From assembly GCA_900547165.1 (NCBI GenBank), contig URFZ01000001.1, positions 62,001 to 126,000 on the forward strand: a stretch of 64,000 bases of DNA. Direction: 5' to 3'. The stretch is from an uncultured Eubacteriales bacterium (lineage in GTDB: Bacteria > Bacillota > Clostridia > Oscillospirales > UBA644). Under the pieces are notes generated by a model. That model was not told the origin of the DNA. It saw only the letters and a list, made by a program, of their open reading frames with translations, and searched no databases. The position numbers were made by a program, and so were the translations under genes. Within the stretch, counting starts at the first letter, position 1, and every line of letters starts with the position of its first letter. Shown in pieces: positions 8,253-15,779 of the stretch.

Positions 8253-8848
8253 AAACAAGAGAAGAATTCAACGAAGAAGTGTTCGCTCGACGCGACGCTT
8301 ATATAAAGGAAAGAAAACAAAGGACAAAAAGAATAATTTCGGTATCCGCTTCCGCGGCCTGCGTTGTTCTTGTCGCGGTCGTCGCCGTTGCGGGGTTAGG
8401 AAACAGAGACCCAAAGAAAACAAACGTTTCAAACAGCGAAGAAAACGGATATACGCTCGCCGAAACGGAAAAAATATCTGCGCTTCCGTCACACACCTCC
8501 GACAGAGCAAATTCCTCCGCCCCGGAAGCCTCCGACAAGACGAAGCTTGAAGAATTCTCTTTTGATGAAGATATGGAAAACCTCAAACCAGACCCGAATT
8601 TAAGGATAAACGGGTTTGTCAACACCTCTCCCGAAAAGACAGAAACCGCGGAGGACGCGATAAATCGGGCAAAGAAAGAATTAAAAAAGGAATATCCCGA
8701 TACCGAAGTCGCGTTTGACTGTGACGAAAGCGTTTGGAGAGTGCGCTTCGGTTCAAACGATGACCCCGACGGCTGCTGCTGCGTTTATATAACCGAAAAC
8801 GGTATAACGCTTGCCGTGGTTTACTTTGCCGTCGCTTACGGAAAATAA
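8249..8848 (+). CDS. Single-pass membrane protein, putative anti-sigma factor
   Basis: A 199-residue protein with a charged cytoplasmic N-terminus of about 28 residues, one membrane helix (SASAACVVLVAVVAVAGLG), a Ser/Glu-rich linker, and an external domain of about 70 residues. The external domain has a helix (AEDAINRAKKELKKEYPD), then W-R-V-R-F and C-C-C-V-Y-I strands. The overlap with the sigma gene and the topology suggest an anti-sigma factor, but no zinc-finger anti-sigma motif is present and the cytoplasmic part is short. The external domain resembles a segment of the next gene's product, so both may bind the same kind of ligand or partner (inference). Confidence 0.65.
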   Translation: MKTREEFNEEVFARRDAYIKERKQRTKRIISVSASAACVVLVAVVAVAGLGNRDPKKTNVSNSEENGYTLAETEKISALPSHTSDRANSSAPEASDKTKLEEFSFDEDMENLKPDPNLRINGFVNTSPEKTETAEDAINRAKKELKKEYPDTEVAFDCDESVWRVRFGSNDDPDGCCCVYITENGITLAVVYFAVAYGK

Positions 8849-8858
8849 GGAGAGCGAT

Positions 8859-9863
8859 ATGAGAAAACATATTTTGCGAAAAGCGTGTTTTCCGCTTCTT
8901 GCGGTTGCGGTTTTAATAACCGCGGCAGCCTGCGCGGAAAAAGAGACCGAACGGGAAGTCGGAAAAGAAACGCGGAGAACAACGGAAAATACGCAGACAA
9001 TAATCAACAGGGACGCGGCGTATGCCGGTATCCACTTTCCCAAAGGAGAAAAGATAATCAAAATCACCGAAATAAATACCGATGAAAAAACCGTAAAGGG
9101 AACGGTGCTTCCTCAGCCCGTAAAATGCAGGGAAAACATCGTTTTTTCCGTATCGGACAAAACAAGCGTTGTCACAACGGAAACTGCGGAAAGCGGAACG
9201 AAAGGCAACGTAAAAAGTCTGTCTGAACTCAAAGCGGGAGACATTGTTTCCGTCAAGACCGACGGCGCGGAAAAAGCGACGCCTTTTGCGGAACGGATAA
9301 CGTTTATCCCGACAGAAACCGATGAAGAAACGTTTTCGTATAAAGAAATCGCGGAAAAATTCGGTCTTGCAACGCAATGGAAAAACAGTACAGACATTGA
9401 AAGTCTTTATACTCTTGACAACGCTTTCGACGCGGTAATGATTGCCGTCCAGACCTACTCAAACGACGAATACGGTTTTTACGCATCTGTCGCTTACGAT
9501 AAAGATTACGGTATGTGGGAAGTCATACTCACACCCGACGAGGAAGCGACAAGACCCGCGCCGACAAGAGCCGTATATATCGAAAAAATCGCCGATAAGG
9601 GCGGCATACACGAAACGGTTACGGAACAGCAAATGACGGTAAAGGACATTGAAGCGGCAGCAAACACCGTTCTTTGCAGCGGCTTTTCGCTCAAATGCGA
9701 CAAAAATACCGCATTTTACAGAGGCGGAGACGAAATCAGGATAACGGATCTGAAACCCGACGAAACCGTTAAAGTGTTTTATTCGGGAAACGCGATAACG
9801 CCCGCCCCGCCGCAGATAGCGCAAATTTTGCGTATTGAAGCGAAATTGCCGACCGAAAGATAA
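8859..9863 (+). CDS. Lipoprotein of unknown function
   Basis: A 334-residue lipoprotein: basic N-terminus, hydrophobic core and lipobox-like TAAAC with the lipidated cysteine at 25. The ATG at 8859 follows AAGGAGAG; the open frame begins earlier without a signal. After a charged linker there appear to be two OB-like beta regions (about 60-155 and 265-330, the latter ending in VKVFYSGNAITPAPPQIAQI, reminiscent of DUF3221-type domains). Between them is a segment with a helix followed by MWEVILTPDEE and AVYIEKIAD that parallels the external domain of the preceding gene. No enzyme motif is visible. It is probably an extracytoplasmic member of the sigma regulon. Confidence 0.7.
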   Translation: MRKHILRKACFPLLAVAVLITAAACAEKETEREVGKETRRTTENTQTIINRDAAYAGIHFPKGEKIIKITEINTDEKTVKGTVLPQPVKCRENIVFSVSDKTSVVTTETAESGTKGNVKSLSELKAGDIVSVKTDGAEKATPFAERITFIPTETDEETFSYKEIAEKFGLATQWKNSTDIESLYTLDNAFDAVMIAVQTYSNDEYGFYASVAYDKDYGMWEVILTPDEEATRPAPTRAVYIEKIADKGGIHETVTEQQMTVKDIEAAANTVLCSGFSLKCDKNTAFYRGGDEIRITDLKPDETVKVFYSGNAITPAPPQIAQILRIEAKLPTER

Positions 9864-9901
9864 ACAGTCGGAGTATAATCAGCCAAGAAAGGGAATCAAA
9901 T

Positions 9902-11182
9902 ATGAAAAAGAAAATAACAGGGATTTTTGCGCTGCTGCTCGCGGCGGTTATAGGAATCAACATTTCGGGCTGCGCAAAAAGGGTGCAGGCAGCAGATCTT
10001 TCACAGGGAATAACGCCCGTCAAGGTCGAAGGCAAGGCGGCGGACGCGAAATATTCGGCCGCGCAGATGAACTTTGCGCTCAAACTGCTTGAAAAAACGT
10101 TTGAAGAAAAAGGAAAGGAAAATCTGCTTGTCTCTCCCGTTTCCGTTACGCTTGCGCTTGCGATGACATCAAACGGCGCGGACGGAGAAACGAAAAAGCA
10201 GTTTGAAACTTTGCTCGGCTCGGGCATGGACACCGACGAACTGAACGCCTATCTTTATGCCTTTTTGCAAAGCTTTTCAAATGAAAATGCCGGAAAACTG
10301 AAAACAGCGAACTCGATATGGTTCAACACGGAGCATCACTCTTTTGAAGCGGACAGAACCTTTTTGCAGAAAAACGCGGATTGGTATTCGGCGTCGCTTT
10401 ACGGTTCCGATTTCGGGGCTCAAACCGTCAAAGACATCAACGCGTGGGTCAGCGACAAAACCGATAAAATGATAGACCGGATAATTGAAGATATCGACAA
10501 AGACACCGTTATGTTTTTGATAAACGCGCTTTCTTTTGACGCGGAGTGGCAGGATGTTTACAGGAAAAAAGACATCTCTGAAGGAACATTCACATCTCTT
10601 GACGGGCAAAAAAGAAAAGTCGAAATGATGCGGTCGAAAGAATACGCATATTTCGACGACGGGTATGCGACAGGCTTCAGAAAGAATTATACAGGCGGAA
10701 GATATTCGTTTATCGCGTTGCTTCCGAACGAGGGCGTTTCACTTGCCGATTACGTCAAAACTCTTGCGAATACCGCGCCCGAAAAGGTCGTTAAAATGCT
10801 GACCTCTCCGCAAAGTACGTCGGTACAGGCAACAATGCCGAAATTCGGCTATGATTTTGAATTGAGGCTCAACGACATCCTTATCGCGCTCGGGCTTTCC
10901 GACGCTTTCAATGCCTCAAAGGCAAACCTTTCAAAGCTCGGAAAATGCAGCGACGGAAGCAACCTTTATATAAGCGAGGTTTTGCATAAAACGCATATCG
11001 AAGTTGACGAGCGCGGCACAAAGGCGGGAGCGGTGACCTCGGTCGCAATCAATGCGGAAGCCTCGATGTACCCCGAAGAAATAAAAGAAGTCACGCTTGA
11101 CAGACCTTTCGTCTATATCATATTCGACAACGAGACCTCGACCCCGATATTTATAGGCTCGGTAACGGACATACAAAAATAA
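9902..11182 (+). CDS. Serpin-family protease inhibitor, lipoprotein
   Basis: A 426-residue serpin. The signal peptide ends in ISGC (lipid cysteine 24), so the inhibitor is probably anchored outside the membrane. Serpin landmarks: NLLVSPVSVTLALAMTSNGA, the shutter-region helix; FLINALSFDAEWQ; and the hinge VDERGTKAGAVTSVA before the reactive loop, followed by DRPFVYIIFDNETSTPIF. The small-residue hinge fits an inhibitory serpin. Counting 17 residues from the hinge Glu puts P1 near a Glu-Ala pair, but the loop is longer than in antitrypsin, so the scissile bond is uncertain. Gut clostridia use such serpins against host or rival serine proteases (known); the target here is unknown. Confidence 0.93.
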   Translation: MKKKITGIFALLLAAVIGINISGCAKRVQAADLSQGITPVKVEGKAADAKYSAAQMNFALKLLEKTFEEKGKENLLVSPVSVTLALAMTSNGADGETKKQFETLLGSGMDTDELNAYLYAFLQSFSNENAGKLKTANSIWFNTEHHSFEADRTFLQKNADWYSASLYGSDFGAQTVKDINAWVSDKTDKMIDRIIEDIDKDTVMFLINALSFDAEWQDVYRKKDISEGTFTSLDGQKRKVEMMRSKEYAYFDDGYATGFRKNYTGGRYSFIALLPNEGVSLADYVKTLANTAPEKVVKMLTSPQSTSVQATMPKFGYDFELRLNDILIALGLSDAFNASKANLSKLGKCSDGSNLYISEVLHKTHIEVDERGTKAGAVTSVAINAEASMYPEEIKEVTLDRPFVYIIFDNETSTPIFIGSVTDIQK

Positions 11183-11203
11183 TACAAGGCAAGGCATTAA
11201 ATT

Positions 11204-11512
11204 ATGGTAAAATCAGTCAAAACAAGAAGAATACTGACAACAGTTTTTCTCATCGCGCTTCTCGCGGCAGGCATTTTATTCTTCCCTGTTCCCGCGGCGG
11301 CGACAAACGACAGAACGCAGGAATTCAACGCCGTGACCTACAAGATAGTTATCTGGAACAAAACGCTTCCGAACGGCGAAACCTACAAAAAGACGCGATT
11401 CTATTTCCTCTCGCAAAGATACAAGAGCCTTGACGAACTCTGGGCGCAAGAGGAAGAATTTCTCTTCGGAAAAACGCTCAAAAACACCTCGACAGACTTT
11501 TCCGCCAAATAA
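11204..11512 (+). CDS. Small secreted protein of unknown function
   Basis: A 102-residue product with an N-terminal signal sequence (basic start, hydrophobic TVFLIALLAAGILFF, likely cleavage after PAAA) and a soluble part of about 65 residues rich in aromatic and charged residues. It starts 21 nt after the serpin stop and is probably the last gene of that transcript. I see no known domain. It might be a partner of the serpin or of the lipoprotein, but only position supports this. Confidence 0.6.
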   Translation: MVKSVKTRRILTTVFLIALLAAGILFFPVPAAATNDRTQEFNAVTYKIVIWNKTLPNGETYKKTRFYFLSQRYKSLDELWAQEEEFLFGKTLKNTSTDFSAK

Positions 11513-11556
11513 CAAAGACCGTTTCAAATCTCCTGAAATACCTTATCTCACAAAGC

Positions 11557-11588
11557 CCTGCGGCGTAAGCGAATGCTTACGCCGCAGG
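11557..11588 (+). terminator. Hairpin after the serpin cassette
   Basis: A perfect 14-bp stem (11557-11570 with 11575-11588) and GAAT loop. No T-tract follows, so it is either a Rho-type or mRNA 3'-end stabilising structure or a remnant of a rearrangement next to the kinase relic. Confidence 0.5.
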
Positions 11589-11648
11589 ACTGTTCAGGCA
11601 GTAAAATCTATATGAAAAAGTTCAGACTTTTGCGATTAAATTCTTGCT

Positions 11649-11837
11649 GTGAGAGAGGTGTCACCATGTCAGGAGCGCTTCTTTTTCTCAACGACCGTAA
11701 CCGCAACGGGCGGCTTCGGAATAGGGCTTTCGATAGCGCGCAGTATCGCGGAGGGACACAGAGGAAGCATAAAAGCGAAAAGCGACGACGGGAGAACGAT
11801 CGAATTTGCTGCGGAGCTCAGACAGATGACAAAATGA
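11649..11837 (+). pseudogene. Decayed C-terminal fragment of a sensor histidine kinase
   Basis: The frame contains GGFGIGLSIARSIAEGHRGS and the strand SDDGRTIEFAAEL, the G2 box and final strands of a GHKL ATPase domain. The upstream half of the usual motif (N-D-R-N-R-N before the glycines) is read in another frame, so a frameshift separates the two parts. Nothing recognisable of the dimerisation or sensor domains remains. The piece lies between the serpin cassette and the SCIFF promoter, and marks a lost kinase gene. Confidence 0.75.
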
Positions 11838-11876
11838 GATATTCCGAAAGAAATCCGAAATTTGTTTTTGTCGCGG

Positions 11877-11905
11877 TTGACAATGCCGTTTATATATGAT
11901 ATAAT
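11877..11905 (+). promoter_or_regulatory. Consensus promoter of the SCIFF locus
   Basis: TTGACA (11877-11882), 17-nt spacer, TATAAT (11900-11905). Both hexamers match the sigma-A consensus exactly, which implies high transcription of the precursor peptide. Confidence 0.85.
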
Positions 11906-11937
11906 ATAACAAATCTATCTTTACGGAGGATAAAATC

Positions 11938-12087
11938 ATGGAGAATATTAAGACGATAAGCACACGCAACCTTTGCGAGAGCGCGAAAAACGGCGGCTGC
12001 GGCGAATGCCAGACTTCCTGCCAATCCGCTTGCAAGACCAGCTGCGGCATTGCTAACCAGGCTTGCGAGAACAAAGAAAGCAAGTAA
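11938..12087 (+). CDS. SCIFF ranthipeptide precursor
   Basis: A 49-residue peptide after TACGGAGGAT. It contains the near-invariant core CGECQTSCQSACKTSC followed by a further cysteine in NQACEN, which defines the SCIFF family (six cysteines in forty-five residues). A radical SAM enzyme encoded next door is known in this family to install thioether links between cysteines and the gamma or other carbons of acceptor residues. Here seven cysteines are visible (13, 21, 24, 28, 32, 36, 43); the one at 13, in the leader-like N-terminus, lies outside the core pattern. SCIFF is nearly universal in Clostridia and its biological role is unsettled; signalling has been proposed. Confidence 0.95.
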   Translation: MENIKTISTRNLCESAKNGGCGECQTSCQSACKTSCGIANQACENKESK

Positions 12088-12106
12088 TTTTTGACAAAGA
12101 ACTAAG

Positions 12107-12134
12107 ATGCCGCCCTTTCGGGGGCGGCATTTTT
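12107..12134 (+). terminator. Intrinsic terminator between SCIFF precursor and maturase
   Basis: ATGCCGCCC (12107-12115) pairs with GGGCGGCAT (12122-12130), followed by TTTTT. It lies 20 nt after the precursor stop and directly before the maturase start, so partial read-through would yield much more precursor than enzyme. Confidence 0.85.
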
Positions 12135-12137
12135 AGA

Positions 12138-13538
12138 ATGAAAGATATTATGATTCATCAATATAAATTTAACGGCAGAAATATAGTTTTGGACGTGTGT
12201 TCGGGCGCGGTACACGTTGTGGACGACCCGACTTACGACATCATCTCAATGTTTGAAACAAACGACCTCGAAACGATAAAAAAAGCCGTTACCGAAAAAT
12301 ACAAAGACAGCGACGACGTTACGGAAAAGGACATAGAGAACTGTTACGCACAGCTGCTCGAAATGCAGAAGAACGGTCAGCTGTTTACGGCCGATTCGTT
12401 TGAGCCCATGGCGGGAACGCTGAAAGCCCGCACATCGGGAGTTGTTAAGGCGCTATGTCTTCACATCGCGCACACCTGCAACCTTAACTGCTCATATTGT
12501 TTTGCAAGCCAAGGCAAGTATCACGGCGAACGTGCGCTTATGAGTTACGAAGTCGGCAAACGCGCCCTTGATTTTCTTATAGAAAATTCGGGCACGAGAA
12601 GAAACCTGGAAGTCGATTTCTTCGGCGGCGAACCGCTGATGAATTTTGATGTCGTAAAACAACTTGTCGCATACGCAAGAATCATAGAAAAAGAAAAGAA
12701 CAAGAATTTCCGCTTTACGCTCACTACAAACGGTGTGCTTGTGGACGACGATGTTATAGAATTTTCCAACAGGGAGATGAGCAACGTCGTTTTAAGCCTT
12801 GACGGCAGAAAAGAAGTTCACGACAGATACCGTGTCGATTATGCGGGCAACGGCAGTTGGGAAAAGATAGTTCCGAAGTTCCAAAAGTTTGTCAATGCTC
12901 GCGGCGGCAAAAATTACTATATGAGGGGCACATTCACTCACGCCAACCCCGATTTTCTTGAAGACATCAAAACGATGCTCGATCTCGGTTTTTCGGAACT
13001 CAGCATGGAACCGGTTGTTGCCGCTTCGGACGATCCCGCCGCATTGACGGAGGAAGATAAGCCCGTTGTAATGAAGCAATACGAAGACCTTGCGAAACTT
13101 ATGCTCGAAAGGGATAAAGAGGGCAAGCCGTTCACGTTCTATCACTATATGATAGATCTGAAAGGCGGGCCGTGCATATACAAGCGCATCTCGGGCTGCG
13201 GTTCGGGGACGGAATATATGGCGGTCACGCCGTGGGGCGACCTCTACCCCTGCCACCAGTTCGTCGGCGACGAAAAATTCAAGCTCGGCGATATATGGTC
13301 GGGCGTAAACAACAAAAAAATTCAGGATGAGTTCGCGTCCTGCAATGTGTATGCAAGAGAAGAATGCCGCGACTGCTGGGCAAGACTTTACTGCTCGGGC
13401 GGTTGTGCGGCAAACGCATATCATGCGACAGGGTCGGTCAAAGGCGTTTACAAATACGGGTGCGACCTTTTCAAGAAGAGAATGGAATGTGCGATAGCAG
13501 TTGCCGTCGAACGCGAATTGAGAGCGGAAAATGAGTAA
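12138..13538 (+). CDS. Radical SAM SCIFF maturase (thioether-forming, SPASM)
   Basis: A 466-residue enzyme. N-terminal peptide-recognition region (YKFNGRNIVLDVCSGAVHVV), radical SAM cluster motif CNLNCSYC with cysteines 114, 118 and 121, the FFGGEP motif, and a C-terminal SPASM/twitch region with CGSGTEYMAVTPWGDLYPC and a late CRDCWARLYCSGGC that binds two auxiliary [4Fe-4S] clusters. The family forms thioether bridges in SCIFF. The start is uncertain: ATG 12138 and ATG 12150 both lack a good ribosome-binding site, since the terminator stem precedes them. Family members often begin at the MIHxxK position, favouring 12150. It overlaps the next gene by 8 nt. Confidence 0.95.
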   Translation: MKDIMIHQYKFNGRNIVLDVCSGAVHVVDDPTYDIISMFETNDLETIKKAVTEKYKDSDDVTEKDIENCYAQLLEMQKNGQLFTADSFEPMAGTLKARTSGVVKALCLHIAHTCNLNCSYCFASQGKYHGERALMSYEVGKRALDFLIENSGTRRNLEVDFFGGEPLMNFDVVKQLVAYARIIEKEKNKNFRFTLTTNGVLVDDDVIEFSNREMSNVVLSLDGRKEVHDRYRVDYAGNGSWEKIVPKFQKFVNARGGKNYYMRGTFTHANPDFLEDIKTMLDLGFSELSMEPVVAASDDPAALTEEDKPVVMKQYEDLAKLMLERDKEGKPFTFYHYMIDLKGGPCIYKRISGCGSGTEYMAVTPWGDLYPCHQFVGDEKFKLGDIWSGVNNKKIQDEFASCNVYAREECRDCWARLYCSGGCAANAYHATGSVKGVYKYGCDLFKKRMECAIAVAVERELRAENE

Positions 13539-14868
13539 ACCTATCTGCGACTTTGTGCGCAAATACGCAAAAAGCAATGCGGCAAGATTTCACATGCCCG
13601 GGCATAAAGGCGTTCCGTTTCTCGGATTTGAGTCGTTTGACATAACCGAAATCGACGGAGCGGACGAGCTGTTCACGGCAAGCGGAATAATCGCGGAAAG
13701 CGAACAAAACGCGAGTGAAACATTCGGTGCAAAAACATTTTATTCGACGGGCGGTTCAACGCTCTGCATAGAAGCGATGATGAGACTTATCGCGGTTTAC
13801 GCAGTTTCAAAAGGAGAAACTACAACTGTCCTTGCAGGACGCAACGCGCATAAAGCATTTCTGAACGCCGCCGCTTTGCTCGATATCCGAATAAAATGGC
13901 TGCGTCCAGAAAAAGAGAGTTCTTATCTTTGCTGTCCCATCTCGGCAGACGATGTCGAAAATGCCTTATCACAAGATAAAAAGCCTACCGCTGTATATCT
14001 GACAAGTCCCGATTACCTCGGAAACATTCTTGATATAAAAAGCATTTCCGACATATGCAAAAAACACGACGTTATACTCTGCGTGGACAATGCGCACGGG
14101 GCATATCTGCGTTTTTTGCCGACCTCGATTTTTCCGACAGACCTCGGAGCGGATATGTGCTGTTCGTCGGCGCACAAGACGCTTCCCGTGCTAACGGGCG
14201 GAGCATATCTGCACATTTCGCAAAACGCGCCGAAAACATTTGCGGCACGGGCAAAAGAGTCCATGTCGCTGTTCGGGTCAAGCAGTCCGTCATATCTTAT
14301 ATTGCAGTCTCTTGACGCAATGAACGACGAAGCGGAAAATTTTCGAAAAGCCCTTTTTCGTTTTTTGCCGAAAGCGGAAATGCTGAAAAATGAGATTAAA
14401 TCGCTCGGGTTTGACTTGCTCGGTAACGAGCCGCTCAAAATAACGCTTGCCCCGAAGAATTACGGTTACACAGGCACGGAAGTCGCAAAAATAATGATGT
14501 CTGACGGGATATATCCGGAGTTTTACGATCCCGACACGGTGGTTTTTATGCTTTCGCCTAAAAATACCGACACGGAACTCGCAAAACTCAAAGGCGCACT
14601 TGCCGATATTAAAAAACGCACGGCAATAACAAGTACGCCTCCCGCACTCCCCTTATGCGGCGAGATCATGCGTCCGAGGGAAGCAATCTTCAAAGAGAAT
14701 GAAGATCTCCCCGTCGAAGAATGCGTCGGTCTGATTTGCGCGGCTGCGGCAATAAGTTGTCCGCCCGCGATACCGGTTGCGGTCTACGGAGAGCGCATAA
14801 CTGAAAAGACCGTAGAAGTTATGAAATATTACGGCATTACGCATTGCTCGGTTATAAAACAAATCTGA
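13531..14868 (+). CDS. Orn/Lys/Arg decarboxylase-family PLP enzyme
   Basis: A 445-residue fold-type I PLP protein. Seen: N-terminal HMPGHKG, glycine-rich STGGSTLCIEAM, the cofactor aspartate and histidine in CVDNAHGAYL (about 184-193) and the Schiff-base lysine 216 in SSAHKTLP, all as in the short Firmicutes class of arginine/lysine/ornithine decarboxylases. It lacks the N-terminal receiver-like wing of the enterobacterial enzymes. The start overlaps the SCIFF maturase end by 8 nt, so the two are probably translated together; whether this has meaning for SCIFF is unknown. The substrate amino acid cannot be decided. Confidence 0.88.
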   Translation: MSKPICDFVRKYAKSNAARFHMPGHKGVPFLGFESFDITEIDGADELFTASGIIAESEQNASETFGAKTFYSTGGSTLCIEAMMRLIAVYAVSKGETTTVLAGRNAHKAFLNAAALLDIRIKWLRPEKESSYLCCPISADDVENALSQDKKPTAVYLTSPDYLGNILDIKSISDICKKHDVILCVDNAHGAYLRFLPTSIFPTDLGADMCCSSAHKTLPVLTGGAYLHISQNAPKTFAARAKESMSLFGSSSPSYLILQSLDAMNDEAENFRKALFRFLPKAEMLKNEIKSLGFDLLGNEPLKITLAPKNYGYTGTEVAKIMMSDGIYPEFYDPDTVVFMLSPKNTDTELAKLKGALADIKKRTAITSTPPALPLCGEIMRPREAIFKENEDLPVEECVGLICAAAAISCPPAIPVAVYGERITEKTVEVMKYYGITHCSVIKQI

Positions 14869-14894
14869 AATATTCTTTCACGGAGGATATGCTC

Positions 14895-15542
14895 ATGGAA
14901 GACATAAAAAGAATAATTGCAAACAATATCATCGAACTTCGCGTCGAAGCGGGAATGAAACAAGCCGACCTCGCGGAGAAAATACATTATTCGGATAAGT
15001 CCGTTTCCAAATGGGAACGTGCGGAAGCGGCGCCCGATGCGGCTGTTCTGCGCAATATTGCGGAAGTGTTCGGGGTCACCGTTGACCGCCTTGTTTATTC
15101 AAAAGAAGAATGGAAAGAAAAGGAAGACGCAACCAAAAGCAGCATTATAAAACTTGTAACCAGCGACCGATACAGCCACAAAATGATCACAAGCGTTGCC
15201 ATTATGGGAATATGGACTTTGGCGCTTTTGCTGTTCATCATATTTTGGCTCTGCGGGATAATTCTTTGGCAGATATTCCCTTGCGTGGTTCCCGTTTCGC
15301 TGATAACCCAACTGGTTCTTCACTCAGTATGGGGCAAGGGAAAATACAATTTCTTTATCGTCTCAGCGCTTGTGCTGAGCCTTATCGCAATGGTGTATCT
15401 TCTGTTCCTCAGTCACAACTGGTGGCAGATATTCCTGCTTGCCGTGCCTGTTGAAATTCTTGTGATCCTCGGCTTCAGAATAAAGAAAAAACCTGAGAAG
15501 AAAAAAGAAGCTGAACCGCAAGTTACGGAAGAAAACAAATAA
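14895..15542 (+). CDS. XRE-family helix-turn-helix regulator with membrane domain
   Basis: A 215-residue protein: N-terminal HTH (about 4-60, with MKQADLAEKIHYSDKSVSKWER as two 11-residue helices), a charged linker, and three to four membrane helices (about 95-195) with a lysine/glutamate tail. ATG 14895 is eight nt after GGAGG; ATG 14889 is too close. Such fusions are frequent in Clostridia and likely couple DNA binding to a membrane signal. It starts 26 nt after the decarboxylase stop and is followed by a clear terminator, so it closes the SCIFF transcript or forms its own unit. Confidence 0.87.
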   Translation: MEDIKRIIANNIIELRVEAGMKQADLAEKIHYSDKSVSKWERAEAAPDAAVLRNIAEVFGVTVDRLVYSKEEWKEKEDATKSSIIKLVTSDRYSHKMITSVAIMGIWTLALLLFIIFWLCGIILWQIFPCVVPVSLITQLVLHSVWGKGKYNFFIVSALVLSLIAMVYLLFLSHNWWQIFLLAVPVEILVILGFRIKKKPEKKKEAEPQVTEENK

Positions 15543-15564
15543 CGGCGTGAAAACGTTGAAACAC

Positions 15565-15597
15565 AAGGGGATTCTACTATGAGTAGAATCCCTTTTT
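15565..15597 (+). terminator. Intrinsic terminator after the XRE gene
   Basis: A 14-bp stem (15565-15578 with 15582-15595), ATG loop, then TTTTTG. Confidence 0.9.
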
Positions 15598-15671
15598 GTG
15601 GCTCTACCGCACCGAATTTGTCATAGACGTGCCGTTCCCCGACCCGTAGCCTAAAAAAGAGAGGTCGTAGG

Positions 15672-15700
15672 TTGCTTTTTACCGGAAACGGGTATATGAT
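15672..15700 (+). promoter_or_regulatory. Possible degV promoter
   Basis: TTGCTT (15672-15677), 17-nt spacer, TATGAT (15695-15700), 80 nt before degV. The hexamers are only moderate matches. Confidence 0.35.
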
Positions 15701-15779
15701 GTTTATATAAACATAGAAATCAAGCCCAAACGGCGCAACACGTTTTGCCGCGGGCAAAAATTCAAAAAAGGGAAAAATC

